Source of the DNA: RH-AL1 sp965277735
GTDB taxonomy: Bacteria > Pseudomonadota > Alphaproteobacteria > Rhizobiales > Beijerinckiaceae
NCBI GenBank assembly: GCA_965277735.1
Contig: CBDIDO010000003.1
Location: 62,001-126,000, forward strand
Length of the DNA: 64,000 nucleotides
Direction: 5' to 3'
The position numbers were made by a program, and so were the translations under genes. This document shows, one piece after another, positions 52,158 to 60,272 of this stretch (position 1 is the first letter of the stretch; each line of letters starts with the position of its first letter). The notes under the pieces were generated by a model that did no database searches, had not been told where the DNA came from, and worked only from the letters and a program-made list of their open reading frames with translations.

Positions 52158-54053
52158 TCACCCCCTTGCGCGCCATGCCTCGGCGATCGTGTCGAGCGTC
52201 GCGGGATCCTCGATCGTCGCCGGCATCGCGTAGTCCTCGTGCTCGGCGATCTTCTTCATCGTGCCGCGCAGGATTTTGCCTGAGCGCGTCTTCGGCAGGC
52301 GGTCGACGACGAGCGCCGTCCGGAACGAGGCGACCGGGCCGATCTTGTCTCGGATCGCGGCGATGGCCTCGGCCTCGATCGCGGCCGCATCCTTCGCGAC
52401 GCCAGCCTTCAGCACAAGAAAGCCACACGGCACCTCGCCCTTGATCGGGTGGGCAACGCCGATGACGGCACATTCGGCGACGTCGGGAAGTGTCGCGAGA
52501 ACCTCCTCCATGCCGCCCGTCGAGAGGCGGTGGCCGGCGCAATTGATGATGTCGTCGGTGCGCCCGAGCAGGAAGAGATAGCCGTCCTCGTCCATCAGGC
52601 CGGCGTCCGAGGTCTCGTAGAAGCCGGGGAAAGTCTCGAGGTAGCTTTCGCGCATGCGGGTGTCGTCCTGCCAGAGCGTGGGCAGGCAACTCGGCGGCAG
52701 CGGAAGCGCGATGACGACGGAGCCCATTGTGCCGCGCGAGACCGGCTGGCCGGCCTCGTCGACGATCTCGATGCGATAGCCCGGCATCGGCACCGCGGCG
52801 GAGCCGGGCTTGATCGGGAGCGCGTCGAGCCCGAACGGGTTGCCGGCGATCGCCCAGCCGGTCTCCGTCTGCCACCAATGGTCGATCACCGGCAGGCTCA
52901 GATGGTTCATCGCCCAATCGACTGTGGTCGAGTCGGCGCGCTCGCCCGCGAGGAAGATCGCGCGGAGCTTGTCCGGCTTGTATTCCGCCCAGAATTTCGC
53001 CTCCGGATCTTCCTTCTTGATCGCGCGGAGCGCGGTCGGCGCAGTAAACAACGCAACCGCGTTATGCTCGGCGCAGACCCGCCAGAACGCACCGGCGTCC
53101 GGCGTGCCGACTGGTTTGCCCTCGTAGCAGATCGTCGTCGCGCCGATCAGCAGCGGCGCGTAGACGTTGTAGGAATGGCCGACCACCCAGCCGACGTCGG
53201 ACGCGGTCCAGAACACCTCGCCGGGCGCGATGCCGTAGAAGTCGCGCATCGACCAGGCGAGCGCGACGAGATAGCCGCCGGTGTCGCGCACAACGCCCTT
53301 GGGCACGCCGGTCGTGCCTGATGTGTAGAGGATGTAGAGCGGATCGGTCGCGTGCATCGGCACGCAATCGGCGCGCTTGCCCGCCTCCTCCGCGGCGTCG
53401 ACGAGCGTTTCCCAGTCGTGGTCGCGGCCTGGGATCAGCTCCGCCTCGACGCGCCGCTGCCAGATCAGCACGGCCTCGGGTTTTGCCGTGGCCATCTCGA
53501 TCGCCTGGTCGATCAGCGGCTTGTAAGGGACGACGCGGCTCGGCTCGATGGCGCAGGAGGCGGTGAGGATGAGTTTCGGCTTGGCGTCGTCGATGCGCGT
53601 GGCCAGTTCCTTTGCCGCGAAGCCGCCGAACACGACGGAATGGATCGCGCCGATGCGTGCGCAGGCGAGCATGGCGACATGCGCGCGCGGGATCATCGGC
53701 AGGTAGATGATGACGCGGTCACCCTTGCCGACGCCGAGATCCTGCAGCACCGCGGCGAGCACCTGCACCTCGGTGAGCAGCCGAGCGTAGGTGATCGTCT
53801 TCTGGAAGGCGATGATCGGCGCGTCGTAGATGATCGCTGCCTGGTCGCCGCGCCCGTCGCGCACGTGGCGATCGACGCAATTGAAGCAGGCGTTGAGCGA
53901 CGCATCGGGGAACCAGCGGCCGTAGATGCCGGCCTTCTCGTCGAAGATCGTCTTCGGCGGCTCGATCCAATCGATGGCCTTGGCGGCCTCGCCCCAAAAA
54001 CCCTGCGGGTCGCGCAGCCAATGCGCGTAGACCTCTTGATAGCGGCTCGACAT
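52158..54053 (-). CDS. prpE: Propionyl/acyl-CoA synthetase, PrpE type
   Basis: 631 aa from ATG 54053. It activates propionate (or a similar short acid) to its CoA thioester using ATP. The N-terminal ACAS domain (DPQGFWGEAAKAIDWIEPPK) and NACFNCVDRHVRDG follow the PrpE pattern. AMP-binding core motifs are DPLYILYTSGTTGVPKGVVR, WWQTETGWAIAGN and LGRTDDIINCAGHRLSTGGM. The C-terminal catalytic lysine is in PKTRSGKILRGTM. PrpE differs from acetyl-CoA synthetase in length and these motifs. The methylcitrate genes are not adjacent, so the acid used is inferred. Confidence 0.9.
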   Translation of the reverse strand: MSSRYQEVYAHWLRDPQGFWGEAAKAIDWIEPPKTIFDEKAGIYGRWFPDASLNACFNCVDRHVRDGRGDQAAIIYDAPIIAFQKTITYARLLTEVQVLAAVLQDLGVGKGDRVIIYLPMIPRAHVAMLACARIGAIHSVVFGGFAAKELATRIDDAKPKLILTASCAIEPSRVVPYKPLIDQAIEMATAKPEAVLIWQRRVEAELIPGRDHDWETLVDAAEEAGKRADCVPMHATDPLYILYTSGTTGVPKGVVRDTGGYLVALAWSMRDFYGIAPGEVFWTASDVGWVVGHSYNVYAPLLIGATTICYEGKPVGTPDAGAFWRVCAEHNAVALFTAPTALRAIKKEDPEAKFWAEYKPDKLRAIFLAGERADSTTVDWAMNHLSLPVIDHWWQTETGWAIAGNPFGLDALPIKPGSAAVPMPGYRIEIVDEAGQPVSRGTMGSVVIALPLPPSCLPTLWQDDTRMRESYLETFPGFYETSDAGLMDEDGYLFLLGRTDDIINCAGHRLSTGGMEEVLATLPDVAECAVIGVAHPIKGEVPCGFLVLKAGVAKDAAAIEAEAIAAIRDKIGPVASFRTALVVDRLPKTRSGKILRGTMKKIAEHEDYAMPATIEDPATLDTIAEAWRARG

Positions 54054-54222
54054 GCCGTCCCTCCCGCGCGCTTCTGCCGGCGCTGCGGCGCGCAGGTGGC
54101 CATACATCCCCTCTGCTGACAAGAGGCTGGCGGTCCACCGCGCCGGCGATTTGGGAACTTTTGGCAAGGCTCGGCGTCTGACTGGAAAGCCGCCGAAAGC
54201 GCGGGCAAGGGAGGGGGACGTC

Positions 54223-54522
54223 TTGGGTCGAACCGCGCGCCGGATCGCCATTGTGGTGGCCATGCTCGTCCTCTCCACAGCCGGAGGCGCCCGAGCGGAC
54301 GCCCGCCGCGAGGCCTGCAAGGTAGCGATGAACGACCGCATCCAGACATGCACCAACGATTGCACCACCCGCGCCCTCGCCGCGGCTTCGAACTACAAGG
54401 ACACGAACAACAACGTGAAGTTCGGCTGCATGAAGGGCTGCGCGATCGGCCAGATCATGCAGATGCAAGCCTGCGCCGCCGGCAAGGACGATGCCGATCC
54501 GGGCGAGACCAACCGGCACTAG
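54223..54522 (+). CDS. Small secreted cysteine-rich protein with twin CX3C motif
   Basis: 99 aa from TTG 54223, six bases after GGGAGGGGG; ATG 54262 is a weaker alternative. A signal peptide (RIAIVVAMLVLSTAGGARA) is followed by about 73 residues. Six cysteines: one at EACKVAM, then CTNDC, CMKGC and a last one at QAC. The twin C-x3-C spacing (21 residues between motifs) resembles helical-hairpin CHCH or small-Tim-type folds, which form two disulfides in an oxidising compartment. Homology to those is not implied. It would be periplasmic. It converges with the RibD-like gene across a 15-bp hairpin. Confidence 0.72.
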   Translation: MGRTARRIAIVVAMLVLSTAGGARADARREACKVAMNDRIQTCTNDCTTRALAAASNYKDTNNNVKFGCMKGCAIGQIMQMQACAAGKDDADPGETNRH

Positions 54523-54537
54523 CTGCCGGGCGCACTT

Positions 54538-54575
54538 TGTCATTCCGGGGCGCGCGGCGCCGCCCCGGAATGACA
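54538..54575. repeat. Palindromic repeat family B, possible bidirectional terminator
   Basis: TGTCATTCCGGGGCG (54538-54552) pairs perfectly with 54561-54575 around an 8-base loop. It fills the gap between the convergent Cys-rich gene and the RibD-like gene. Its arms match the outer arms at 50282-50369. Confidence 0.8.
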
Positions 54576-54589
54576 ATCGCTGAAGCGCT

Positions 54590-55297
54590 TTACCGCTTTG
54601 CCACGTCGTAGCGCAGCCAGACGACTCCACCTTCCATCGTCTCGACGGTGCGCAGTGTGAGTGCCATCGACTTCGGCGCGTCCTCCTGCCCCTCGTAGTC
54701 GAACACCGCAGGGGTACCCATCAACCCGTCGACCGCGGGTGCGACCAGCAGGCTCACCTCGTCGACAAGTCCGTCGGCCAGGAAGGCGCCGTTGATGCGT
54801 CCGCCGCCTTCGAGCAGCAGCCGTTTGATGGAAAACGTCGTGGCCAGCTTGTCGAGCACGAGACCGAGATCGATCGCGTCGCGACCGCCGAAGAGATACG
54901 AGACGCCGGCACGGCGCAGCGCGTCGAGATGCGCGCCGGGCGCCTGCTCGGTGAGGATCATCACGACGTGGTCGCCGGTGATGTCGTTGCGCTCGCCCCA
55001 ATGCATGCGCGCGTGCGCGTCGAGGCCGATCGCGTATCCCTTGCCGTCGCGCGTCGCGATGAAATCCTCGCGCGGGATCGGCGCGCCGCTGTACGGCTTC
55101 GGCGGCTCGCCCGACGCGTAGCCGGCCATGGTGACGCGGCCGCACATCCAGGCGTCGCCCTCGAGCTTGTCGTGCACCGCCTCGTATGCCTTCTCGACCA
55201 CGCCGTCGACGTCGAGCCGGCTCCAGCGCTTGATCTTGACGCGCCCATCGACGCTGCTGGCCATGTGGCAGATCACGTGCGGCCTCGGCATGCTCAT
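54590..55297 (-). CDS. RibD-C/DHFR-like reductase
   Basis: 235 aa from ATG 55297; ATG 55291 behind GAAGGG is an alternative. VICHMASSVDGRVKIKRWSR at the start, GDAWMCGRVTMAGYASGEPP, and RLLLEGGGRINGAFLADGLV then DEVSLLVAPAVDGLMG show the RibD C-terminal domain, an NADPH-binding DHFR-like fold. Stand-alone copies are frequent and may reduce flavin precursors, pterins or unrelated carbonyls. No riboflavin genes are adjacent. It is probably cytoplasmic; substrate unknown. Confidence 0.85.
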   Translation of the reverse strand: MSMPRPHVICHMASSVDGRVKIKRWSRLDVDGVVEKAYEAVHDKLEGDAWMCGRVTMAGYASGEPPKPYSGAPIPREDFIATRDGKGYAIGLDAHARMHWGERNDITGDHVVMILTEQAPGAHLDALRRAGVSYLFGGRDAIDLGLVLDKLATTFSIKRLLLEGGGRINGAFLADGLVDEVSLLVAPAVDGLMGTPAVFDYEGQEDAPKSMALTLRTVETMEGGVVWLRYDVAKR

Positions 55298-55355
55298 CCC
55301 TTCGTTTGGTGCTGCGGCGGAAAACCGCGACCGGCGCGATCGTTCCCGTCGCGCG

Positions 55356-55802
55356 TCAGAACCGCGACACGAGCGCGACGCCGCCGACGAGCAGGCCGCA
55401 ACCGACGAGCCGCTGCCAGCTCGCCGCGTGCTGCTCGAAGCCGAACCACGCGAAGTGATCGACCGTGACCGAAAAGAGGATCTGCCCGGTGACGACGAGC
55501 CCGATCAGCGCCGCCGCACCGAGCACGGGCGCCAGCAGGATCGTCCCGGTGAGGTAAGTCGCGCCGAGCACGCCGCCTGCGAGCCAGAGATACCAAGGCG
55601 CCGTGCGCAGTATCTCGCGCGACGGATAGTCCTTCGAGAGCAGCATCGTCAGCACGACCGTCGCGACGATGCCGATCAGCATATTCACGGCAGCGGGGAT
55701 GTAGAGATTGTGCAGGTGCTGGCCGAGCGGCTTGTTGGTGGCAACCTGCGTCGTCAGCACGGCGCCCAAAAGAAGCGCTGCGCCCGCTGCGAGCCCATTC
55801 AT
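55356..55802 (-). CDS. DMT-superfamily transporter, YdcZ (DUF606) type
   Basis: 148 aa from ATG 55802 with GAGGAGGA upstream. Five membrane helices: LAAGAALLLGAVLTTQVATN, IPAAVNMLIGIVATVVLTML, WYLWLAGGVLGATYLTGTIL and AALIGLVVTGQILFSVTVDH among them. The half-size DUF606 architecture usually pairs with itself as a homodimer; members export small compounds of unknown identity. The last segment WQRLVGCGLLVGGVALVSRF is a typical ending. It sits between the RibD-like gene and the GT2 gene on the same strand. Confidence 0.85.
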   Translation of the reverse strand: MNGLAAGAALLLGAVLTTQVATNKPLGQHLHNLYIPAAVNMLIGIVATVVLTMLLSKDYPSREILRTAPWYLWLAGGVLGATYLTGTILLAPVLGAAALIGLVVTGQILFSVTVDHFAWFGFEQHAASWQRLVGCGLLVGGVALVSRF

Positions 55803-55850
55803 CGCCTGTCCTCCTCGTTTCCGCGATGCTGCGGGCAGCGCGCGCGGCGA

Positions 55851-57299
55851 TCAACCCGCATCGGTGTCGCGGGCGGCGACAAGACCGGCGCGGGCGTGGG
55901 GGCGCCAGGCGCGATCGCCGGTGAGGAAGGCGATCCAGCCGAGCGCCGCGCCGAGGTGGCGGAGAAATTCGAACGAAACCGCGCCGCTTATGGCTGCCGC
56001 GAGCGCGAAGCCGGGGCTCAGCGACTCATCGGTCGTACCGGCGTTCAGACGCACGGCGCGCGCGTGGACGGCGATGTCGAGCGCGATCTTCACCGCGAGC
56101 AAGGCCCCGGCTGCGACGAGCAGGCTCCAATGCCCTCGCGCCGCGAAGAGCGGCAGCAGCGCCAGCGCGACGAGGCCGTGCAGCGGCTGCAGCGTGTCGA
56201 ACGCCTTGATCGGCAGCATGACGCGGCCGATCCGGCCGTAGCGCGCCGCGCCGACCATATCGCGATACCAAAGCTGTGTCTCGAGGAAGCCGCAGAACCA
56301 GCGTTGCCGCTGGCGCAGGAAGGCCCGGATCGCCGCTGGCGCATCCGTGCTCGCGTGCGCTGCGACGATGCCCGTCGACCAGTCGAGATGGTGCAGCGCG
56401 GCGTACCGGCGCAGCCGGTGGATCAACTCGTAATCTTCAACGAGGCCCTCGGGGTCGAAACCGCCGACCGCGAGCAGCGCCTCGCGGCGGAAGCCGGCGA
56501 AGGCACCGGGGATGTGCAGCAGCGCATCCATCCGCGCCCAGGCCGCGAAGAAAAGCGCGTTGCGGGCGTATTCCCGGCGCTGGAAGACTTGCAGGAGCCG
56601 GCCGAGCCGTGTCGCGTCGCAGGTCGGCATTAATATGCCGCCGCCGGCGACGACGCGCGGGTCTGCGGCGAAGGCCGCGCGGAAGGCGCCGACGGCATCC
56701 GTCTCGGCCAACGTGTCGGCATCGATGGTGAGCACGATGTCGGCATCGGCCGCCAGGAGCGCGGCGTTCAGCGCGCGGGCCTTTCCGCCGTGCGGCAGTC
56801 GCAGCCAGCGCAGCGTCGGATGCGTTGCGCTCGCCGCGATCCCGCCGATCGGCGGCAGCGGCAGCGTAAACCCGAAGTCGCGGGCGAGGACGTCCGCGGT
56901 GTCGTCACGCGAGCCGTCGTCGGCGATGAGGATCAGGTCTGGCGGGTCGGTCTGCGCGAGCAGCGCGCGCAAGGTGGGCGGCAGCGCCGCGGCCTCGTTG
57001 TGCGCGGCGACGATGGCGGCGAGCGTGGGCCGTGGCCCGGCAGTTTGCGGGGCGACGATCGCGGGCCGCGTCGCGGCGAAGACGATCGCCACCAGGATCA
57101 AATCATAGGCGACATAGACGAGGCCGGGCGCCCAGCCGGCTGGGCCCGGTGCGAAGATGGCGCAGGCGCAAGCGAGAATGAAAAGCGCCGCCGCGGCGCC
57201 ATGGATCGCGAGGCTCGCCACGGGCGTCGGCTGTGGCGACAGGCGCGGCGCCGCGGCAGCAAGCGCGCGGGCGAGGGGCGGGACGGGCGTCAGGCGCAA
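55851..57299 (-). CDS. GT2-family polysaccharide glycosyltransferase
   Basis: 482 aa from TTG 57299 after GGAGG. Two N-terminal helices (LFILACACAIFAPGPAGW, LVYVAYDLILVAIVFAA) flank a short loop. The catalytic GT-A domain follows: AIVAAHNEAAALPPTLRALL, ILIADDGSRDDTADVL, the D-x-D in VLTIDADTLAETDAV, GGFDPEGLVEDYELIHRLRR and the Q-x2-R-W in LRQRQRWFCGFLETQ. Two or three C-terminal helices end the protein. The layout matches processive beta-glycan synthases of the cellulose/chitin/poly-GlcNAc type. Product is unknown. It takes the place where trmD and rplS commonly follow rimM. Confidence 0.88.
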   Translation of the reverse strand: MRLTPVPPLARALAAAAPRLSPQPTPVASLAIHGAAAALFILACACAIFAPGPAGWAPGLVYVAYDLILVAIVFAATRPAIVAPQTAGPRPTLAAIVAAHNEAAALPPTLRALLAQTDPPDLILIADDGSRDDTADVLARDFGFTLPLPPIGGIAASATHPTLRWLRLPHGGKARALNAALLAADADIVLTIDADTLAETDAVGAFRAAFAADPRVVAGGGILMPTCDATRLGRLLQVFQRREYARNALFFAAWARMDALLHIPGAFAGFRREALLAVGGFDPEGLVEDYELIHRLRRYAALHHLDWSTGIVAAHASTDAPAAIRAFLRQRQRWFCGFLETQLWYRDMVGAARYGRIGRVMLPIKAFDTLQPLHGLVALALLPLFAARGHWSLLVAAGALLAVKIALDIAVHARAVRLNAGTTDESLSPGFALAAAISGAVSFEFLRHLGAALGWIAFLTGDRAWRPHARAGLVAARDTDAG

Positions 57300-57382
57300 A
57301 GCCTCCGGGTGACCGACGCCCTTCTAGCCCCACAGCGTGTATTGCGGATGCGCGTTGTGTCGCGGGCGGCCCTGCTCTGGGC

Positions 57383-57910
57383 TCAGGCCTCGTCGCCCTC
57401 GACCTCGTCCGGCGGAACGATCGTCACCCGCCGTGCCGCAAAATCGATCGTTGGCACGACGGCCTTCGTGAAGGGAAACAGCAGGCTCTCGCCGCCCTGC
57501 GGCGGACGCACCTCGATCAGGTCGCCGCCGCCGTAGTTCGGCACCGCGATCACAATGCCGAGAGGCACCGCCTCCGCATCGACCGCAGCGAGGCCGATGA
57601 GGTCGGCAACGTAGAACTCGTCCTCGTCGGGCGGCGGCAGTACGGCACGATCGAGCGACAGCTCGAGGTTGGTGAGCGCCTGCGCCGCATCACGCGTGGC
57701 GACGCCCGCGACGCGTGCGACCAGCATGTTGTCCTTCACGAGCCGCACGTGTGCGAGCGTGAACGTGCGCCCGTCGGCCGAAGTCAACGGTCCGTAGCCG
57801 GCGATCGCCAACGGATCGCCGGTGAAGGATTGTAGGCGCACCTCGCCACGCACGCCGTGCGGCGCGCCGAAACGGCCCACCACGATCGAGCTTGCAACGA
57901 TGCGCGCCAT
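57383..57910 (-). CDS. rimM: Ribosome maturation factor RimM
   Basis: 175 aa from ATG 57910. RimM helps assembly of the 30S head by acting on S19 and 16S rRNA. IVVGRFGAPHGVRGEVRLQS opens the RimM N domain. VAGVATRDAAQALTNLELSL and EFYVADLIGLAAVDAEAVPL follow, with the PRC-barrel piece VPNYGGGDLIEVRPPQGGE and IDFAARRVTIVPPD at the C terminus. It follows rpsP by 12 bases, so the two are co-transcribed with ffh. The trmD and rplS genes normally next are missing from this side. Confidence 0.95.
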   Translation of the reverse strand: MARIVASSIVVGRFGAPHGVRGEVRLQSFTGDPLAIAGYGPLTSADGRTFTLAHVRLVKDNMLVARVAGVATRDAAQALTNLELSLDRAVLPPPDEDEFYVADLIGLAAVDAEAVPLGIVIAVPNYGGGDLIEVRPPQGGESLLFPFTKAVVPTIDFAARRVTIVPPDEVEGDEA

Positions 57911-57922
57911 GCGAGGGCAGCC

Positions 57923-58327
57923 TTAGGCGGCGGCCTCTTCGCCGGCCGGGGCGGGCGCCTCTGCGGCGGCCTTCTCGGCAGCGGCAGCCTTCTCGGCGGC
58001 AGCGGCCTGCGCGGCAGAGCGCTCCTGCGCCTTCTTCTTCGGCGCGCCCTTGGTCGGGTTGTTGCCGGTCTTGTGCTCGCCGACGCCGAGGGACGCGAGC
58101 AGGCGGGCGACACGGTCGGTCGGCTGCGCGCCCTTCACCATCCAGGCCTGCGCCTTCTCGGTGTCGAGGACGAGACGCTCGGCGTGATCCTTGGCCTTGA
58201 TCGGGTCGAATGTGCCGATGCGCTCGATGAAGCGCCCGTCGCGCGGCATGCGCGAGTCGGCGACGACGATGCGGTAGAACGGACGCTTCTTGGCGCCACC
58301 GCGGGACAGACGAATCTTCAGGGACAT
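57923..58327 (-). CDS. rpsP: 30S ribosomal protein bS16
   Basis: 134 aa from ATG 58327. The conserved part is MSLKIRLSRGGAKKRPFYRI followed by VVADSRMPRDGRFIERIGTF and KAQAWMVKGAQPTDRVARLL. After residue 95 comes a 40-residue Ala, Lys, Glu tail (AAQAAAAEKAAAAEKAAAEA) that is longer than in many homologues and likely disordered. It lies between ffh and rimM in the usual ffh-rpsP-rimM order. Position and overlaps fit one transcript. Confidence 0.96.
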   Translation of the reverse strand: MSLKIRLSRGGAKKRPFYRIVVADSRMPRDGRFIERIGTFDPIKAKDHAERLVLDTEKAQAWMVKGAQPTDRVARLLASLGVGEHKTGNNPTKGAPKKKAQERSAAQAAAAEKAAAAEKAAAEAPAPAGEEAAA

Positions 58328-58373
58328 GCTTGGTCTTTCTTCGGTTGGTTTGGTGTTGAACTTGTAGGCGCGG

Positions 58374-59912
58374 TTATTTCTTCTTCCCGAACGGGAAGCC
58401 GCCGCCGCCGAGGCCGGGCAGGCCACCGGGCTTGCCTGGTCCAGGAAAACCGCCGGGCATCCCCGGCATGTTCGGCATCTTGCCGCCCATCTGCTTCTGC
58501 AGCGCCTCGATCTGCTCGGGCGTCGGCTGGGGCATGCCGCCACCCATGCCGGGCATGCCGCCGCCGCCGAGCATCTTCGCCATGCCGGCCATCTTGCCGA
58601 GCTTGCCGCCGCCCATCAGGCCGCCCATGGACTTCATCATATCGGCCATCATGCGGTGCTGCTTCAGCAGCTTGTTGACGTCCTCGACCTTCATGCCGGC
58701 GCCCGCCGCGATGCGCTTCTTGCGCGAGGCCTTGAGGAGATCTGGGTTGCGGCGCTCCTTCGGGGTCATCGAGAGGATGATCGCGCGCTGGCGCTTGATC
58801 ATCTTGTCGTCGACGCGGCCGGCCATCTGCTCCTTGAGCTTGCCCATGCCGGGCATCATGCCCATCAGGCCGCCCATGCCGCCCATCTTCTCGACCTGCG
58901 CCAGCTGGTCGGCGAGGTCGTCGAGATCGAACTTGCCCTTGGCCATTTTCTTGGCCATGGCCTGCGCCTTCTCGGCGTCGATGGTCTCGGCCGCGCGCTC
59001 GACGAACGAGACGATGTCGCCCATGCCGAGGATGCGGTTCGCGACGCGGTCGGGATGGAAATCCTCGAGCGCGTCCATCTTCTCGCCGGTGCCGAGCAGC
59101 TTGATCGGCTTGCCGGTGACGTGGCGCATCGACAGCGCGGCGCCGCCGCGGCCGTCGCCGTCCGTACGCGTGAGCACGATGCCGGTGATGCCGACGCGGT
59201 CGTCGAAGTTCTTGGCAAGGTTCACCGCGTCCTGGCCGGTTAGGCTATCGGCGACGAGCAGGATCTCGTGCGGGCGCGCGGCTGACTTGATCTCCGCCAT
59301 CTCGGCCATCAGCGCTTCGTCGATGTGCGTGCGGCCGGCGGTGTCGAGCATCACGACGTCGTAGCCCTGCAGCCGCGCGGCCTGCTCGGCGCGCCTCGCG
59401 ATCTGGACCGGGGTCTGCCCCGGCACGATCGGCAGCGTGTCGATACCGATCTGCTTGCCGAGCACGGCGAGCTGTTCCTGCGCCGCCGGGCGCTTCACGT
59501 CGAGCGAGGCCATCAGCACGCGGCGCTTCTGGCGCTCGGCCAGGCGCTTGGCGATCTTGGCGGTGGTGGTGGTCTTGCCGGCGCCCTGCAGGCCGACCAT
59601 CATGACGGCGACGGGCGCCGCGGCGTCGAGGTCGATCATCTCGACCGTCTGGCCGAGCGTCTCGATCAGCACGTCGTTGACGATCTTGATGACCATCTGG
59701 CCGGGCGTCACCGACTTGACGACGTTCGCGCCCACCGCTCGCGCGCGCACCTTGTCGACGAAGCTCTTCACCACATCGAGGGAGACGTCGGCCTCGAGCA
59801 GCGCGCGGCGCACCTCGCGCATCGCGTTGTTGACGTCGTCCTCGGACAGCGAGCCGCGCTTCGTCAAGGCATCGAAGATGCCGGAGAGTCGATCGCTGAG
59901 ACCTTCGAACAT
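58374..59912 (-). CDS. ffh: Signal recognition particle protein Ffh
   Basis: 512 aa from ATG 59912. Ffh binds signal peptides and 4.5S RNA and delivers membrane proteins to FtsY. The NG GTPase domain has GLQGAGKTTTTAKIAKRLAE (P-loop), VMLDTAGRTHIDEALM and LTRTDGDGRGGAALSMRHVT. The M domain (about residues 310-440) includes the RNA/peptide-binding RRNPDLLKASRKKRIAAGAG. The last 65 residues are Gly, Met and Pro rich (MLGGGGMPGMGGGMPQP). It starts the ffh-rpsP-rimM transcript. Confidence 0.97.
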   Translation of the reverse strand: MFEGLSDRLSGIFDALTKRGSLSEDDVNNAMREVRRALLEADVSLDVVKSFVDKVRARAVGANVVKSVTPGQMVIKIVNDVLIETLGQTVEMIDLDAAAPVAVMMVGLQGAGKTTTTAKIAKRLAERQKRRVLMASLDVKRPAAQEQLAVLGKQIGIDTLPIVPGQTPVQIARRAEQAARLQGYDVVMLDTAGRTHIDEALMAEMAEIKSAARPHEILLVADSLTGQDAVNLAKNFDDRVGITGIVLTRTDGDGRGGAALSMRHVTGKPIKLLGTGEKMDALEDFHPDRVANRILGMGDIVSFVERAAETIDAEKAQAMAKKMAKGKFDLDDLADQLAQVEKMGGMGGLMGMMPGMGKLKEQMAGRVDDKMIKRQRAIILSMTPKERRNPDLLKASRKKRIAAGAGMKVEDVNKLLKQHRMMADMMKSMGGLMGGGKLGKMAGMAKMLGGGGMPGMGGGMPQPTPEQIEALQKQMGGKMPNMPGMPGGFPGPGKPGGLPGLGGGGFPFGKKK

Positions 59913-60272
59913 GCGGGTCCTTGCTGAGGCTGATTCAGCCAACGCGAAACGCGCCCGGGGGCGCATCGCGCTGCCGGGCGTGCCGCCGGCATTGGGCCGG
60001 TCGGATTGATCCTCGGAACTGAGGATGACGCGCTTTTACGTGGTCGGGCGCGAGATGACAACAGTGCCCGTAGTCCGAGCGGCTGCAACCGGAGCGTCCG
60101 AAAGCGTACAGTCCCAGGCTGCGACCGGATGTCCGCCATTTGGACGATACGGTCCCAGCGATAGATGACATACGTGTAATGCGGCGGTCCGGGGTTTCCC
60201 GGTCTTGACCGCAGAGCACCGCTGGACGAACCGGCGGGTCCTCTTGGCTCACGCGAGCGCGGATCGTCGATT
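59913..60272. other. Divergent region between ffh and the LOV kinase gene
   Basis: These 360 bases should hold promoters for the ffh operon and the lovK-like gene. A search by eye for an EcfG-type GGAAC-N16/17-CGTT promoter found only a GGAAC near 60015 with an unsuitable spacing. No convincing small gene, RNA or operator was seen. Confidence 0.4.

Noticed and set aside
60010..60050. Possible EcfG-type stress promoter before the LOV kinase gene
   Set aside because: A GGAAC is present, but no CGTT occurs 16-17 bases downstream; the nearest CGTG is 19 bases away.
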